A DNA stretch of 64,000 bases from Epiperipatus broadwayi. Lineage: Eukaryota > Onychophora > Udeonychophora > Euonychophora > Peripatidae. The position numbers were made by a program, and so were the translations under genes. The notes beneath the pieces were generated by a model. It ran no database searches. It was not told where the DNA came from and saw only the letters and a list, made by a program, of their open reading frames with translations. Location of the stretch: NCBI GenBank assembly GCA_028023455.1, contig JAQFVV010012535.1:620001-684000 (forward strand), given 5' to 3'. Positions 34,191 through 46,846 of the stretch are shown here, piece by piece (positions within the stretch are counted from its first letter, which is position 1; each line of letters starts with the position of its first letter).

Positions 34191-34681
34191 CAAGGGTGGG
34201 AAAATAGTGGCCCAAGGGCCACATGTGGCCTGCTAGGAGTTTTTGTGCAGCCCACCAAGACAATCGGAAAAATTAGCCTTGAACTGAGATTTCCTTCTTG
34301 TGCATGACTGAAAATGTGTCTCTTATTTTCCACTAGGATGACCACATCAATACCCATGTGCAGTATAGATAGAATGTGCAGTGTTTTTCCAGTTAATCTG
34401 TTTAATTTCGATTTTGTCTTTGCATTAGCAAATATATATTTTTCTGACTTTAGTGAAACCATGAACCCTCCAAAAAATTGTAAAATCGGTGATGAAAGTC
34501 TTGTGATTAGTGAAGAATAAACAAACAAATATTTTTGGTAATACAGGGAATAAAGCAGTGTGTTTATTGTGTCATGAAAAAAGGTGTGGCCCTCCGCTAA
34601 CCTTCACTTCCACAAAGTGGCCCCAATGTGCCCCTCCACCAACCTCTGTGGCCCCTGAGCCAAAACAATTGCCCACCCCTA
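34191..34681 (+). mobile_element. 491-bp hAT-type MITE with BED-finger relic
   Basis: The ends are CAAGGGTGGG and CCCACCCCTA, i.e. imperfect terminal inverted repeats extending through TGGCYCARGGGCCAC-like sequence. They are flanked by TTTTACAC (34183-34190) and TCTTACAC (34682-34689), an 8-bp target duplication with one mismatch. CAGGGGTGGGCAA-type ends and 8-bp duplications are typical of hAT transposons. Inside, around 34460-34590, broken frames give MNPPKNCKIG and GNTGNKAVCLLCHEK, like the start of a BED zinc-finger hAT transposase. No transposase core is present, so it is non-autonomous. It split the SINE array. Confidence 0.82.
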
Positions 34682-34723
34682 TCTTACACAATTTATTAAT
34701 GTTTTTTTCCTGTGTCAAAGTAT

Positions 34724-34810
34724 TGTCCCAGAAGCGAACCCACAAACCTAGGACAACTGCTTGTAAGGCGGCTGTGCTGACCTCTCGACCACTAATGCTT
34801 GACAATTCAG
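34724..34810 (-). repeat. tRNA-Val-like SINE unit, copy c
   Basis: The best preserved copy. Minus-strand order is TAGTGGTCGAGAGGTCAGCA, CCGCCTTACAAGCAGT (loop CTTACAA, anticodon UAC, Val), then TTTGTGGGTTCGCTTCTGGG as T-arm with a good GTTCG core. It lies beyond the hAT insertion and is followed by the same AT-rich spacer as copies a and b. Confidence 0.6.
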
Positions 34811-34926
34811 TTTATTAATTTAGTGATATCTTAAACAGTTATCCATTTTGCATACAATTGTGAAAGTAATTTATTAATTTAGTGATATCTTACACAGTTA
34901 TCCATTTGCATACAATTGTGAAAATA
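34811..34926 (+). repeat. about 58-bp tandem duplication
   Basis: Two head-to-tail copies of a unit running from TTTATTAATTTAGTGATATC to CATACAATTGTGAAA, differing by small indels. The first part is the spacer found after each SINE copy upstream. Confidence 0.85.
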
Positions 34927-35040
34927 ACGTATCCACTTTATATACATATATGCACTAATTTAATTTTATTAGAATCTATTATTTTATTTTATTTGATGAG
35001 CATTTCTTTACTACAAGTATATCTGTTATTACCATGCATG

Positions 35041-35110
35041 GTTTGTCATCATTGGTAGAACGTCTGACTTGGGATCAGGGGGTCACATGATCGATTCTGT
35101 TGTTTAAACT
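35041..35110 (+). repeat. tRNA-Pro-like relic
   Basis: TTGGTAGAACGTCTGA resembles the 3' half of a D-arm. CTGA-CTTGGGA-TCAG forms an anticodon stem with a seven-base loop whose middle bases TGG are a Pro anticodon. The T-arm (CACATGATCGATTCTG) is a poor B-box and no acceptor stem pairs. It is best read as a tRNA pseudogene or SINE head. Confidence 0.45.
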
Positions 35111-35934
35111 TCTTATGAACTCCCAAGCAATAAAACCATTAGTTTTTTTATTTATCTGTTATTTATAACATCAATGTTACACAGCTACAGTGTACTAGTG
35201 TATATAAAATATTTATTATAAAATATAGGTAAAAGAAAAAATGAAAATAAATTTATGAATTAAAATGAAAAAGGTATTGATCTGAAGATGGTCCTTACTT
35301 TTAAATGAAAATAATATTTAATATGTTGATGACTATTCGCATTATAAAAAAGGTCAATAAGATTGAATAATTTGTATGAATGATAAATTAATCTAACACC
35401 GTTAAAAATAAAATTCTTCTATGTCTTTTTGGATTTAAAAGCACTTTTTTTAATTGTTATGACTAAATATACAGTAATTTTCATTTCCACAACTTTTAGA
35501 CCAATTCAGTATAAATCACAAAATATGGTGAAGACCATGATCAAAACTAAACAGAATCATAAACTATTATGTTGCAAAATCAACCCAATCTAATAAATGT
35601 AATATCAACTGAAAATCATTAGTGATCTATTTTTTAATATCTAATGAATTCGAACACCATTTGCACCATTTAAACCTTTTTACATTGTCAATGATGTCTA
35701 CTCATAAATAATATAAATTTTCTTGCTACCATTGAAACATAAACAATTTTTTCTTCTCACATTTAGAAATATACCTATACAAAATATTCCTTATCTAGCG
35801 TCACTGTGGAAAAGTAATGAATGTATTTCATGATCATTGTACATTAATTAAAAATGATTACTCTCAAAATTGAGAAAATAATTCAATTTTATACAATCGG
35901 TTTACAATTTCACTTTGATAGAAATATTTAAAGT
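35111..35934. other. AT-rich DNA, nothing recognisable
   Basis: No coding frame, RNA or repeat partner recognised. Confidence 0.5.
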
Positions 35935-36075
35935 TGTAATTATAAATTTATTTAAATGCACATAAGTAATATTTACTAAGCTTGTGGTTAAGACCTGTAG
36001 AGGTCCCTAATATCGCATTTTTACACACATATTCTTGAGGTTACAGCCTTAGTAAATATTATTTGATAGAAATAG
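35935..36075. mobile_element. Single-unit relative of the 18.6-kb foldback
   Basis: The core 35968-36061 is bounded by TAATATTTACTAAG and its inverse CTTAGTAAATATTA. It contains CTTGTGGTTAAGACCTGTAG, the same order as the right arm at 18722-18812. The left flank GTAATTATAAATTTATTTAA is shared as well. The foldback at 18.6 kb is therefore an inverted dimer of this unit. It is a MITE-like, non-coding element. Confidence 0.75.
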
Positions 36076-36952
36076 AATGTAAAAACATTCACACACAATT
36101 ATCAAAAATAATGTTCCATTGTATAATCAAATTATTGATGAATTTAAGAAATTGTCATTTTAATAAAAAAAACACACAATACTACAAAAATATAAATCAT
36201 TTTATCTAATGACATTTCCTCATATTTCAAAGACATATTACATTCCAATCAACTCTTTACAAAACATAGAGTATTCCATCCCAGTTGTTCATGGTGAATG
36301 CATTCTGAAAGCATCAGGTTTTAATAGTCTAATATGCAATTTAAGTGTAGATAAAGTTTCTTTTTATCAATTTATATATGCACTGCAACTATTTATCCAC
36401 TTATATTCTCTCACTTGTTACACTTTGTCAATACTAATTTGAAATCTCTCATCTCAATCTATCAAAGTAAAGTTAATATTCTTGGATCATCAATATTTCC
36501 AGCAGCCATTATATACCAATTGCATTCTCTTTAGCATATCAACTTTTTTTAATGCTGAAAATTTTACTTTATTAAGTTTTTATTCTGAGTGTAGTAGTGC
36601 AAACAAAAGCAAGTTTTTTTAATTTAACACATATATTTGATGTAATTCCCAGTTATTTTGTGAAGGATGATCTTGCAAACAAATTATAAACTCTTATCTT
36701 AATATATCTTCTAAAAAATTGTTATTATCTCATTAATCCAGTGAGAATATGATCATCTATCTATTTAAACAGAAAAATAACTCAATTTCTAAAACCAAAA
36801 ATTATTTATAGATATATTCAATGAATTATTTGGACCAAGCATGGACAAACTTTTTTAAGTACCAGGCATTTTGAGTAGGTCACAGATATATAAATTATGT
36901 AGAATTCTTCTGTCTTTTATTGATATTCTCTCTTTTTATTTACTATATATAT
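36076..36952. other. AT-rich DNA, nothing recognisable
   Basis: A 77-codon frame at 36209-36442 has no motif. Nothing else recognised up to the solo LTR. Confidence 0.5.
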
Positions 36953-39153
36953 TGTAACGGGCACATACGTACGTTACATTATTTTTTATTAGTAAACATA
37001 AAAAAAAAAGTTCGCCAATAAAAATTTCTTTTTTAAGAATTAAAAACTGAAAATTAAAAAATCATCTTAAACTCACATATATATAAAATCGCACAGATAA
37101 ATAATTATTAAACTAAAACTTTATTAAAAAAAAGAGTAGTTTAAAACTAAATTTTCAAAAAAGATTTAGAGATAAAAATATATGTTTAAGTTTGAAAACA
37201 GATTAATTAATCTTTTGTAAAATGGAAATGATTACTTTAATTAGTAAACTAGCCTTGGGCATCTAAAATGTATAAGCAATGGTCAGATAGGAAAACAATA
37301 GGAACAGAATGGCCAATGAAAGAAATTCATCGGGGAAATCGGACCTCAATGGAAGGATCATCATTAACGATGACATAACGTCCATTGGATCCTAAAGTTA
37401 TGTATAAAAAGAAAAAAATTAGAAATAAAAAGTGATTTTTTTAATTAATTAGAAGGAGGAGATGTGACTATAGGTGTTAGTATGGAGTTGAAGGAGAAGG
37501 AATTGAAAAGACGCACTCTTCAATCCCTTCGGTTTTGTTATAAAAAAAAAGAGAAATGACATCGTTTTTTTTCCTACATTAAGGACCAACTAAACTAAAA
37601 GACCTCTGGATAAATAAATAAAAAACAAGGCTAACTCAACCAATCTTTTTAGGATGGCGTGGGAATTCACGTTCAAATGGCAAGCAACAGATAAAGATGA
37701 ACTGTTTAAAACCGTAAGAACTTTATAATTAATGAACATTAAATTAAAAACTTTCCGTATTTAAAATAATTAAGAAATAGAATCCTATCTGACCAACATT
37801 ATTTATTAATTAGTTATAATTTTATTTAATGTATTTCTTTTGTAAAATCATTTCCATTTATTTATTTATTTGTTTTTTAAGTTTTATTATGATTTCTGTT
37901 TTTCATTAAACTAGTTATATAAATATTAAACTTAAGTCGGGCATGAATGGCTATATAGATTTGTAAAGTTATATTAGGGGAGGGTAATCTTAGGTTATTC
38001 ATTTCATAGTTGAATTAGGTCAATGGATTGGATATATTGGTGTAATTAGTAGATGTAGTATGAGATTCGTTATGGGCAGAATCGCTATTATACGCCGCAC
38101 ACTTCCATTTTGTCTATGGAAGGGATTATAAGACGTAGAATGCAGTGCCTTCCTATGGAGGTTTTTTTTTATTGCTCTCATTGTCAGATAGATGTAATAT
38201 TCCTATCTGATGAGAAGCAGTTTCTTCTCTTAACCTAATTGTGCTGCCGTATTCGTATTACATTGAACACATCGATATATCCGATGGATTGAAGTTTGGT
38301 TTGACTGTGAACCTTTGGCCTAAGGTTAAACAAGGATTGAATATGTTCTTTTCAAATGCAAATCTATGTAGTCTATTTATACTCGACACTCTAAATAAAG
38401 ATGCATTAAATTTAAGTTGGGTATAGACGCTTGCATGGGTTCATTACCGGTTGATTATGTTTTTGGTTTTCATATTCGATCAAATTATATATAGACATTC
38501 GGTAAATACTGATACCTTATGGTGAGTATCTAAAATGTATTTATTCGGATGTCTTTTAAGTCATTGGTGACAAGGCAAGCATCCTATGGTGAATGATATT
38601 GGGTTACTTATAAATTTCCCTCTGCAATTGACGGTACTAATGATTTTGTATTTTGATTGTTTATGTTTATTTTGAAATGTTTTTGACCGTGGAATCTATG
38701 TAACCGATCTATACTCAACAGTTTTAAACAAATCTGTGCGAACTAATAATAGTATAAAATTTAAAATGTAAATTAAAAATCTAAAATAAAAGTAAAAATA
38801 ATGATAAATGTTAAAGTAAACATATTAAAATAATAATGTTAAATCTTATATATATATATATATGCGTAAATAAATTTTTGTATGTTAATTACTGGCAGCG
38901 GCTTATTTTATTTATTTTTTAATATTGAAATAAAATTAGATAAGATATTATATTATTAAATCTCTGCTACTCCCTAAGCTAGTGACATGGGCTAACGACC
39001 GGATATCAAAATGTATAAATGAAATAAAAAATAAAAAAAATATTTTTTTTGACTTACGTATCTGCCTACTTTATAAATTTTTCTAGGTTCAAATGCCTAG
39101 ATGGCGCCCTGTAGTGCAGATCACGTTAAGCTTTTATTTTCCAGATCATTACA
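36953..39153. mobile_element. Probable solo LTR, 2.2 kb (LTR-A)
   Basis: It starts TGTAACGGGCACATACG and ends CAGATCATTACA, the TGTAAC...TTACA frame common in gypsy LTRs, with ATAT on both sides inside TA repeats. Base composition differs from the flanks, being more GC-rich. TGTATAAAAAG near 37395 is a TATA-like box. No second copy or internal region is present in the window, so recombination to a solo LTR is inferred. The 61-codon frame at 38241-38426 has no motif. Confidence 0.5.
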
Positions 39154-39175
39154 ATATATATATATATCATTAAAA

Positions 39176-39380
39176 AACCAATCAACACATAGACAATCCC
39201 AATATCAATAACAATCGATAATTTCAAACTGTTATCAAGGCAACCTCCTTTTGACATTAAAGGTGGAATCACTCCTTTATTGTTTCTTCCACCTTTATTG
39301 TTAAAGGGAGGTTGCCTTGATACCAGTTTGAAATTGTTGATTGTTATTGATATTGGGATTGTCTAAGTGTTGGCTGGTAT
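39176..39380. mobile_element. Foldback element with about 93-bp arms
   Basis: The left arm 39176-39268 and right arm 39287-39380 are complementary over most bases, e.g. AGACAATCCCAATATCAATA against TATTGATATTGGGATTGTCT and CAAGGCAACCTCC against GGAGGTTGCCTTG. The centre is an 18-base loop. It starts about 20 bp beyond the end of LTR-A. It has no coding capacity. Confidence 0.88.
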
Positions 39381-39439
39381 TTAATAATTACTTATAAACC
39401 CATTTATTCTTAAAAACCATTACACTATATACATATATT

Positions 39440-40727
39440 GTAACCCAGTGCTTTTGGCACTTGGATTTATTTAGCATTATTTCTGCATGAAATCAATGTT
39501 ATTCTTTAAAAAAAAAGATAAAATAAAAATGGTAATATTTGGTTAGTAAAGTGTGCTATTCATTTACCTAGACATGGTTTGTGTGAATAAATAATATATT
39601 CCCTAATGTAATATCATGTTTTTAAAAGGACATGAATAATCTAAATAAGATATTGTTATAAGAGCAAGTTAATATAATTTAAAACAAATAGAATAAACTG
39701 TAGATAAGTAGAGAAGAAAAGAAAAATATAAATGTCAATTAAATAATTTTAATAGCATCTTATTCTAAGCAAAAGTAACTTCTGGTAAATTCATTTGAAG
39801 AAAATAATTTTAAGTGTAATTAAAATCACAGATAATTATTGTTGGTTTGAATGTACTTATTATTTTCATTATTAAACTGCTTTGTAATACATTTTAAATA
39901 ATACTGAAAACTATATGATTGTAATAAGTTTTTTTTCTTTTGTTTATGTTATAACCAAATGATTATTTTTTTCTTGGTAGATGTCACTAGAATTTAAAAG
40001 ATTGACCAATTTCATACTCAAGTCATTCTTGGGATAGTCTGCTTTTCTTTCAAAAGTTTAACAGTGCAAAATTTTATAACATTAATATTTTTCATTTTGA
40101 AAACAATCAATTGGCAAGATAATTAAAATTTCATCTAAAATGAATGGGTAACAGCTTTGGTAAGGCATTCTGCATTTTTTATGTTATTTCCTATAATTTA
40201 AAACTTTCTACATTTGAAATGTATTGCTTCGTGAAAGTTAGAGTGTTTCAACAAAGTTAAAAATGAAAGAATTAACTAAAAAGATTAAGCAAGTTCTTAT
40301 TTTACCAAAATTAAGAAAAACAAATATTTTCCAAGTTAGAAATAATTCTTTAATAACTTGTTCTTTATTGGTATTTTTTTGGTACAGAAGAAAAATAAGT
40401 AGAAATAATAAAAAAAAAAAACCCAAAGAACTAGAAACATTTATTTTAGTGCTTTTTAAAAATAAATCGTCTGTGTTGTCAATAATGGAGAAATTGTATA
40501 CAGTGGAATATATTTAATTCATTACTAACTGTCTAGGAAAAATAATAATCATAACAATAATAAATAATATACCTACATTTTTTTAAAGGAAAAAGAAAAC
40601 TTTCTTGAAGTAAATGTGAAAATTAAATATGTGCATTCTTTAAAGGAAAAATACTGTTTGGAAAATAAATTGCTAAGATTATGAAAGAGCTTAATAATTT
40701 CTTTATTGACTTAAGAGTAAAATTACA
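39440..40727. mobile_element. Weak solo-LTR candidate (LTR-C)
   Basis: It starts TGTAACCCAGTGC after ATAT and ends AAATTACA before ATAT, the same frame as LTR-A. There is no internal confirmation. TTACAATAT occurs by chance in DNA this AT-rich. Frames at 40238-40517 show no motif. Confidence 0.2.
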
Positions 40728-42092
40728 ATATATAGTATACTGTATGCAAGGTGAAATTCTTATAACTCATCTATTCTATAAGTCAACTTCTGTTATTATC
40801 ATACTAATCTATAGGAAAAAGTGTGCATTTTATTCAATGTTCTAGCTAGCTAAATATACATATCGTCTTTAAATAATATGTCTGTTTATTGTCAATGTGA
40901 TAATATTTGTTTTAGTCAGGATCCAAATTTTATCATTATAATCCAATTGGGAATTAAGCTTCATTTTACTTTTTTGTTTTATGTTTATTATTATAAGGGC
41001 CAAAGAAAAGAAAACTTTTCATTGAAAAAAAATATGTTTATTACTGATAATTTTGTTTTCAAGAGTAAGTTCTAATCTGCATTTGATTTAATCAACTACA
41101 ATTTGCTTTTATAATTATTTCAAGGAATAATATAGTTAGACCTATTTTTAATTTTTATTATAAGAAACTGATACCAAAGAATAGCAACCTTAAAAATTAT
41201 ATGCAACTCTCAATATCTTTTGCTTTAGCTAGAAGAATTTTACAAGATTTGCCTCTAGTCATTCTCCAATTTGATATATATTTCTTTGCACATGCGTTAT
41301 TAAGTTGATATTAAATCGACATGCACTCTTCTATATTGTTATTTATTACATATATCCAAACTAACATCCAACTTTCTCTTCCCTATGATATATAAAGTTA
41401 ACGGTTTGCAATAATTTGCCGGTATAAAAATCAGGCTCATAATAAGACCACATCCTGAATTGCATTAAATCAATAAAGTTGGTTGTTTAAAAATGCTTTT
41501 GAAACACTTATGGACGAAAGAGTGCAAGCCAAATTAATATCAATTTAATAGTGCATCTGTGAAAAATAATTTCCTTCCTCAAAATTATATAAATAAAAAC
41601 TGTTATGAAGTTGTAATAATTATATTTATAAAGTGCATACTCGTTACTTAATATAATATTTATTAAGGCTAAAACCTTAAGTTTATTTATTAAATATATG
41701 TATATATGTTTGAATGCATATGTGTATAAATCAAATAAAAATTATTTGTTATAGATTATTAATTACAATTTTAATACATAAAGCATAAAAATATATAGGA
41801 TATATAAGCACAAACTTTCACATGACCCACCGCTCTCCATCCTAGCTTATAACACTGATACATTCGAACACATATATGTCAAAAAGATAAATAATTACCA
41901 ATATTAATATTTCATGCTAAACCAGCAATCATCTATTGGTCCAGATTATCATCTCTACACATATATCCAATAAGTGCTCAGATATATATTAAGATAGCCA
42001 ATCTTCATACTTTAATGGACAGCTTCAATCCACTCCAACTCTTCAACTGTTCATCCAATTGAAAATCTGATGATGGAAAGCATAAAAATAAT
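40728..42092. other. AT-rich DNA with a partial MITE end
   Basis: About 41640-41680 contains TAATATTTATTAAGGCT, the terminus of the 18.6/36.0-kb MITE family, preceded by a related AT-rich flank. Otherwise nothing is recognised. Confidence 0.45.
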
Positions 42093-42270
42093 AGTAAATA
42101 TTAACAATAGCAATTATAAAATTTAGAAGTACTTTTAGTTATTTTCGGTGATCATTCCAACTGTTAAAAATTTGCTTCAAGCAAATTTAAAATTTTTAAC
42201 AGTTAACAATGATAATGAAAATAATTGCAAGTAGTTTTGAATTTTATACTTCTTATTGTTACCATTTTCG
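42093..42270. repeat. Imperfect palindrome with about 85-bp arms
   Basis: The centre is TTTGCTTCAAGCAAA at 42171-42185 with almost no loop. Outward, CTGTTAAAAATTT pairs with AAATTTTTAACAG. Matching continues imperfectly to about 42093 and 42270. The arms have diverged considerably, so it is older than the neighbouring 42324 element. Confidence 0.75.
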
Positions 42271-42323
42271 CAATTAATATTTAATTATGTATATATTACA
42301 ATTTAATTTACAAGAGTAAAACC

Positions 42324-42696
42324 TTACATTCAAATATCAGCCTTTCAAGCTAATTGTGCATACGCTTTTGCGAGTGTTAATAATAATAAATGAATACTTT
42401 CTCTCCAATACAAGATATAGTATTTATGCAGGAATAAAATGAATCACTTATTCCTATGACTCAAATGCGTATATATGAGCAAATCTGAAGTATTGGCAAG
42501 GAAAGCGTGAGGATGGAACAGTCACTTTAAATTACTATATACGATGTCTGAATGAATGATGTCGGTGAAATTGTCTAGAATTTTATTCCTGCATAAATAC
42601 TATATCTTGTATTGGAGAGAAAGTATTCATTTATTATTATTAATACTCGCAAAAGTGTATGCGCAATTAGCTTGAAAGGCTGATATTTGAATGTAA
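42324..42696. mobile_element. MITE with 117-bp terminal inverted repeats
   Basis: Arms 42324-42440 and 42580-42696 are nearly identical inverted copies, including CAGCCTTTCAAGCTAATTG and AGATATAGTATTTATGCAGG. The 139-bp middle is unique and non-coding. Ends read TA|CATTCAAATATC and GATATTTGAATG|TA, so a TA target duplication of Tc1/mariner type is likely. High arm identity suggests recent origin or arm correction. Confidence 0.88.
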
Positions 42697-42912
42697 TACA
42701 ATTGTAAACATACACTATGTAAAATAAATGCTTATTTACATAAGAGTAAAACCTTGTAAACTCAAATCTTTGTCACCATTCACTTTAAATAAATACATTA
42801 ACGATTATCTCTAATAATTTATTAAACTTTACATTACTATAGTCTTAGGCCAAATATAAGTTTTAAAATAAGTTCTGAACATAAACACAAAGTATAATTA
42901 TTTCAGTTCTAT

Positions 42913-43029
<117 letters not shown>

Positions 43030-43467
43030 TGTACTTAAAATGTATACTCCATTATACATAATGATCATTTACCCTTTTCTTAAGTCTTTATTCATATGTT
43101 TCAAGAATGTGTGGTAAAATATATCTTAAATATCTATATCTCTATTTATCTATAAATTAACAAGTTATTTATTAAACATCTACTAAAAGCAATAGTTTTC
43201 AATTATAATAATGATAAAATAAACACTAATAATTAATAATTTATGCAAAAAAAAGTTCAATTACTTATATGATAATTATTATCAACTGAACCTATGTAGA
43301 TAAAATTAAATTACTTTAGTAATTGAAAATAAAACAGGCAAAACTATCCATACAGTAGTGCCATATAGTAGAAATGGTGATCATATGATATTTAGTGGTA
43401 ATTGGAAATAGTTTTGTTTAACACATTTTTTCACTTTTCTTGCCATTTTAATTTAAAATATATATAT

Positions 43468-44786
43468 TGTAATGATAAGCACCCTCTTAACAATTGGAAA
43501 TACATCCAGTTGACAATAAAATAAAAAAATACAATATTTGGTAAATTAAATTTTTATTTAGGGGAATTTAAAGACAACTAACTAGTGACCATGTACATGG
43601 CAGAATGACTGAATACAATTTATTTTTAATTGACAAGTCAGTAATAGTCACAAGCAATGATCAAATTGATATGCATAAAAACAAATTCCCATACACATTC
43701 AATTATATTTCCTGATTGCTACTCCTCTCCATCTAATAATTTATTACATTAACCAAAAAAAATAATCAGCTTGGTTCAGATGAAAAATGACAAATAATAA
43801 AATTCTTACAACAATAATAGCTTAAATTAAATAATAGAATTATATGATAATGATAATGGTAATAAAAATGTATTTACATATTTACAATTCAGAAAATTAT
43901 ATGGCAATCACTTATAAAAAGATAAAAAATCTTTGTTACTTACAATGACTTTGAAGATAGTTATAGAAAGTTCAGCTGATTTACTTTAATATCTTTGTGA
44001 GCTCACTTATATATTCTATATCTGTAAATGTAAGATCATGGCTATTAATCATTAAATTTTAACATCTTCTGACAATATAATATTTTAGTTTCTTTTGATT
44101 CATTTTGAGGCATTTATCCTAAGAGATTTTCCATTGCAATGTTCTTCTGAGCATTTAAAATAGGTTGATTTGCAGATTAATTCATAGAAATACATTTCTA
44201 TGGGATAACCACTTTAAATGACTAGCTTTCTTTTATAGCAAATAATTGTCAAATATTTATTCAGCATTCAATAGTAATGAATAAATTGGCAGAATTAGGG
44301 TTAACTTTTAAGGCATTTTTTGTGTCTACAGCTCTATATTCAGCTACAATTCTGGAACAATAAGATAAAGCATCCTAGATGATTCTCTACTCCATAAAAT
44401 GCATGTAAGCTTAAAAATCCTTACAAAATTTTATTTACTTCTGTCTAGTACAAGAAACATTGATGAAGGGTATTACAATTCTTCCCATGATTTCTTGGGA
44501 AGCAGATAACTTTAAAAAATTTCTGTTGGTTCCCATAGCAACATTTTTAATTTTCCCCTAATCATTTCTGACTGATTTCTGTAGCAATGTCCTTTTTATT
44601 TAAAATTGTAATATTATTTTTAAAATAATAAAGTAATAACACATTTTATCTTTACACTTACTTTTAACATTTTAAAAATAAATATAAAATTTATTCTATA
44701 TATATGTCCTTTAATATTTTGTTATGCATAATAAAGAAAAATATTCACATTAAAGTAATTCTGTAAACTCAGATGCGAGGATTACA
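43468..44786. mobile_element. Weak solo-LTR candidate (LTR-D)
   Basis: TGTAATGATAAGCACCC follows ATAT, and GCGAGGATTACA precedes ATAT. The frame matches LTR-A and LTR-C. A short stretch with AATATTTGG lies near the start of both C and D. There is no coding content. Confidence 0.22.
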
Positions 44787-46846
44787 ATATATACTGAAAT
44801 TAACAACCTATTGTTCATCTCAATAAAAAAAGTCATTCAAGCAATAAATGATATGCAAATTTGTTTTTTTAAAAAAAGAATTGAAATGAGTTGTTAAAAA
44901 AGGAACTAAAAATTTATATAAATCATTTTTTTTTGTTATTCAATCAGACTAGATTATTTTTTTATTTAGATCTATCACATCTTCAATATGATTAGTGTGT
45001 AGGAAAAATGGAAACACTTGAATATCTTTAGTGAAAAAACAAAGAAACAACATTTATTTTAAATGGTAGAGCTGGAAATTAGAAGAGTATATTATCACCA
45101 TAAATGAAGTGTTTTAATATTTGTCAGAAAAAAGAAATAAATTACATTTATTTTGTAAATTTTATTTTTAAAAGATTGATTGAATTTCATCCTAATTATT
45201 TTGAGTTTGTATTTAATGCTTGTTAATCTGAATATTTTATGTTGTATAAATTCTTCGTTTTTTTTTAAAAAAGCCACAAAGAAAAGTTTTGTCAATCCTT
45301 TCTGAGAACTTTTTCTAATACATGGAAATGTTTGTTACTTTGTATAAATTGATACATTGTACAAATTGTCAGTTTAAAAGGAAAGAGTAAAGAAATAATG
45401 ATAATGATGTAAAACTTAATGTTTGCATATAAATTGCCCAAGCATTAAATAATTACAGTTAATTATGTAATTGTATCCAACAGGTTCATTTGTTCATAGT
45501 TGACCCTATATTTTATTACTGAGAATTAGATTTTATGTAGGTGAATTTATATTGTATAAATATAAAGTTGTTTGTTCACTGTTAAATAGTTTAAAATGTT
45601 CACATTCATGTGGAAGAATACCTTCCTATATAGTTCAAAAAATTAGAGATTGGTCTCAGAATGAGCCATTTCTGTATACATTATAGTTATATTGAATTAA
45701 AACTAGGACCTAAAAGGTCAGCCTTATAGTTATTGTTATATAAAAATAGTGGTTATATTTTATTATAGGAACTAAAAAGACCATTCCTTATAATTATTGT
45801 TATATAAAGATAATAGTTATGTTTATTGAATTAGGATTTGGAACAAAAAAGACCATTTTTAATAATTGTTGTTATACAAATATATTATTGATGTCTACCT
45901 CATATGTATATGTTTATACTATGAAGCATATGAGTCAAAGAAATGATAAGAGATCGCAAAAGATTACATAGTCCCACAATTGGGTAGTCATTTGTAATGG
46001 CACAAATCATATTAGAACTGAATTACAAATTATTTAATAATCAAATTTAAATATAAAATGAATGAGCATGAGAAATCAATGAGAAATAAGATTAACTAAA
46101 AGTTCACCCAGCATTCATCATTATGAAAAATCAAAAATAAAATCAACAGCCAACTTTGTGACTGGATTTCTAATGGGTCTACTATAGACTGGCTAATTAA
46201 CTAGCCACTGCCAAACATGGGGCAGATTATATAAATAATAATTTGGATGCACAGACTTAAGTGCTAATACATCAGAATATAACAATAAAAATAATGCTGA
46301 GATACTAAAACATGATTATCATCATCAATGCCCTGGACATATAGTACTAATAATGTTCTGACCAACTATACATTTAATTTTTAATAAAAAGTAAAATGTA
46401 GTGCATTGTCTTTAAAGGTGATACCTTTGCACCATCCAGGATTATTGTCTGGATGTCCAAAAACACCAACATAACTTAACATTCATATAACTAACTGATA
46501 TGCTCTAATCTAGCTTATGAAACAAAAAATATCTGACCATTTAATTACCGTGAACAGTGGTAAATAAATAAATAAACAGCTTATTCTAAATCACTTTAAA
46601 TGATTTATAGGTTTACTCTACTATAACTAAATAGTTTTACTGGAATAATTTAAAAATCCTAGAATACTAAACTGTATTGAAATTAATTCACACACACTGC
46701 CAATTCATGCAACAGATAGCTGGAAGAATAAAGACCTTAAGACTAAAAATATTTGTTTTAATATTTATTTAATAACTGATTAACAATAAATAAATAATGA
46801 CATAATATTATAAAATTTTAAACATTCATTTTATCATAAAAATAGT
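44787..46846. other. AT-rich DNA, nothing recognisable
   Basis: About 45700-45880 has a weak, three-fold recurrence of AAAAGRYCATT...TTATTGTTATATAAA at about 75-bp spacing. No coding frame with motifs. Confidence 0.45.

Noticed and set aside
35041-35110. Functional tRNA-Pro gene
   Set aside because: The anticodon arm is good but the T-arm is degenerate and no acceptor stem is visible.
38241-38426. 61-codon frame in LTR-A as a gene
   Set aside because: There is no motif, and it lies in a probable solo LTR.
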